DNA of 5,250 nucleotides from Steroidobacteraceae bacterium. Lineage in GTDB: Bacteria; Pseudomonadota; Gammaproteobacteria; Steroidobacterales; Steroidobacteraceae. Below, one piece after another: positions 5,177-5,250 of the stretch. The notes under the pieces are model-generated. The model ran no database searches and was not told the DNA's origin. It saw only the letters and a list, made by a program, of their open reading frames with translations. The stretch lies in assembly GCA_025927665.1 (NCBI GenBank), contig JAICKZ010000229.1:1-5250 (forward strand), given 5' to 3'. Position numbers and translations under genes: made by a program. Positions within the stretch are counted from its first letter, which is position 1. The number at the start of each line of letters is the position of its first letter.

Positions 5177-5250
5177 AAAATATGATCAGCGCCGGTAACG
5201 ATATTGTATGTTTAAGTACAATAAACGCTGCCCGCACCAATCAATATAAA
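5166..5250. other. Non-serC sequence abutting the truncated serC; no gene recognised
   Basis: Upstream of the serC homology no minus-strand frame reads as the expected SerC middle (the Gly-rich QF..PMNLL region). The serC frame itself reads YLNIQYRYRR, a stop, then SYFLVEPF before the homology starts. A perfect inverted repeat occurs at 5202-5223. No end of a known insertion sequence, group II intron domain V or intein C-terminal HN motif can be recognised. The stretch is too short to classify. Confidence 0.6.
5202..5223. repeat. Perfect 7-bp inverted repeat with 8-bp spacer
   Basis: TATTGTA (5202-5208) and TACAATA (5217-5223) flank the 8 bases TGTTTAAG. The geometry would suit a dimeric regulator site or a small recombination core, but arms of this length also occur by chance in A+T-rich DNA. 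Confidence 0.4.

Noticed and set aside
5160..5250. Intein or group II intron end interrupting serC
   Set aside because: There is no C-terminal HN motif before the junction, the frame contains a stop, and no domain V/VI hairpin is visible in the 85 bases available.

Overview
The window holds a block of aromatic amino acid, serine and histidine biosynthesis genes, all read from the minus strand. In transcription order (high to low coordinates) they are serC (headless), serA, pheA, hisC and the first 48 codons of aroA. This resembles the mixed-function supraoperon serC–pheA–hisC–tyrA–aroA known in many gamma- and betaproteobacteria (Pseudomonas, for example). Together with the bifunctional AroQ–PheA fusion and moderate G+C, it points to a gamma- or betaproteobacterium. 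The genus cannot be named from this sequence. There are two departures from the usual order: a short ACT-domain serA sits between serC and pheA, and tyrA is absent between hisC and aroA.

Layout: 1-146 start of aroA (runs off the window); 147-474 a repeat-filled spacer; 475-1590 hisC; 1607-2755 pheA (GTG start, 16 nt before hisC, so clearly cotranscribed); 2756-3000 a repeat-filled spacer; 3001-4173 serA; 4174-4357 a repeat-filled spacer; 4358 to about 5165 the last three quarters of serC; about 5166-5250 sequence that does not read as SerC in any frame.

Pathway logic: SerA and SerC carry out the first two steps of serine synthesis (SerC also serves pyridoxal phosphate synthesis). AroA makes the chorismate precursor EPSP. 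PheA turns chorismate into phenylpyruvate. HisC is a PLP aminotransferase for histidinol phosphate that in this context may also transaminate aromatic keto acids.

The window is mostly ordinary housekeeping sequence and I see no new multi-gene system. The points of interest are the loss of the SerC N-terminus at an abrupt junction near 5165-5188, and a set of short interspersed repeats filling all three loose spacers. The repeats include a 28-bp palindromic element in four copies as two inward-facing pairs, with compensatory base changes in its stem; a second, roughly 60-bp element in two copies; a 30-bp-period tandem array in front of pheA; and an 18-bp-period A+T-rich array in front of aroA.
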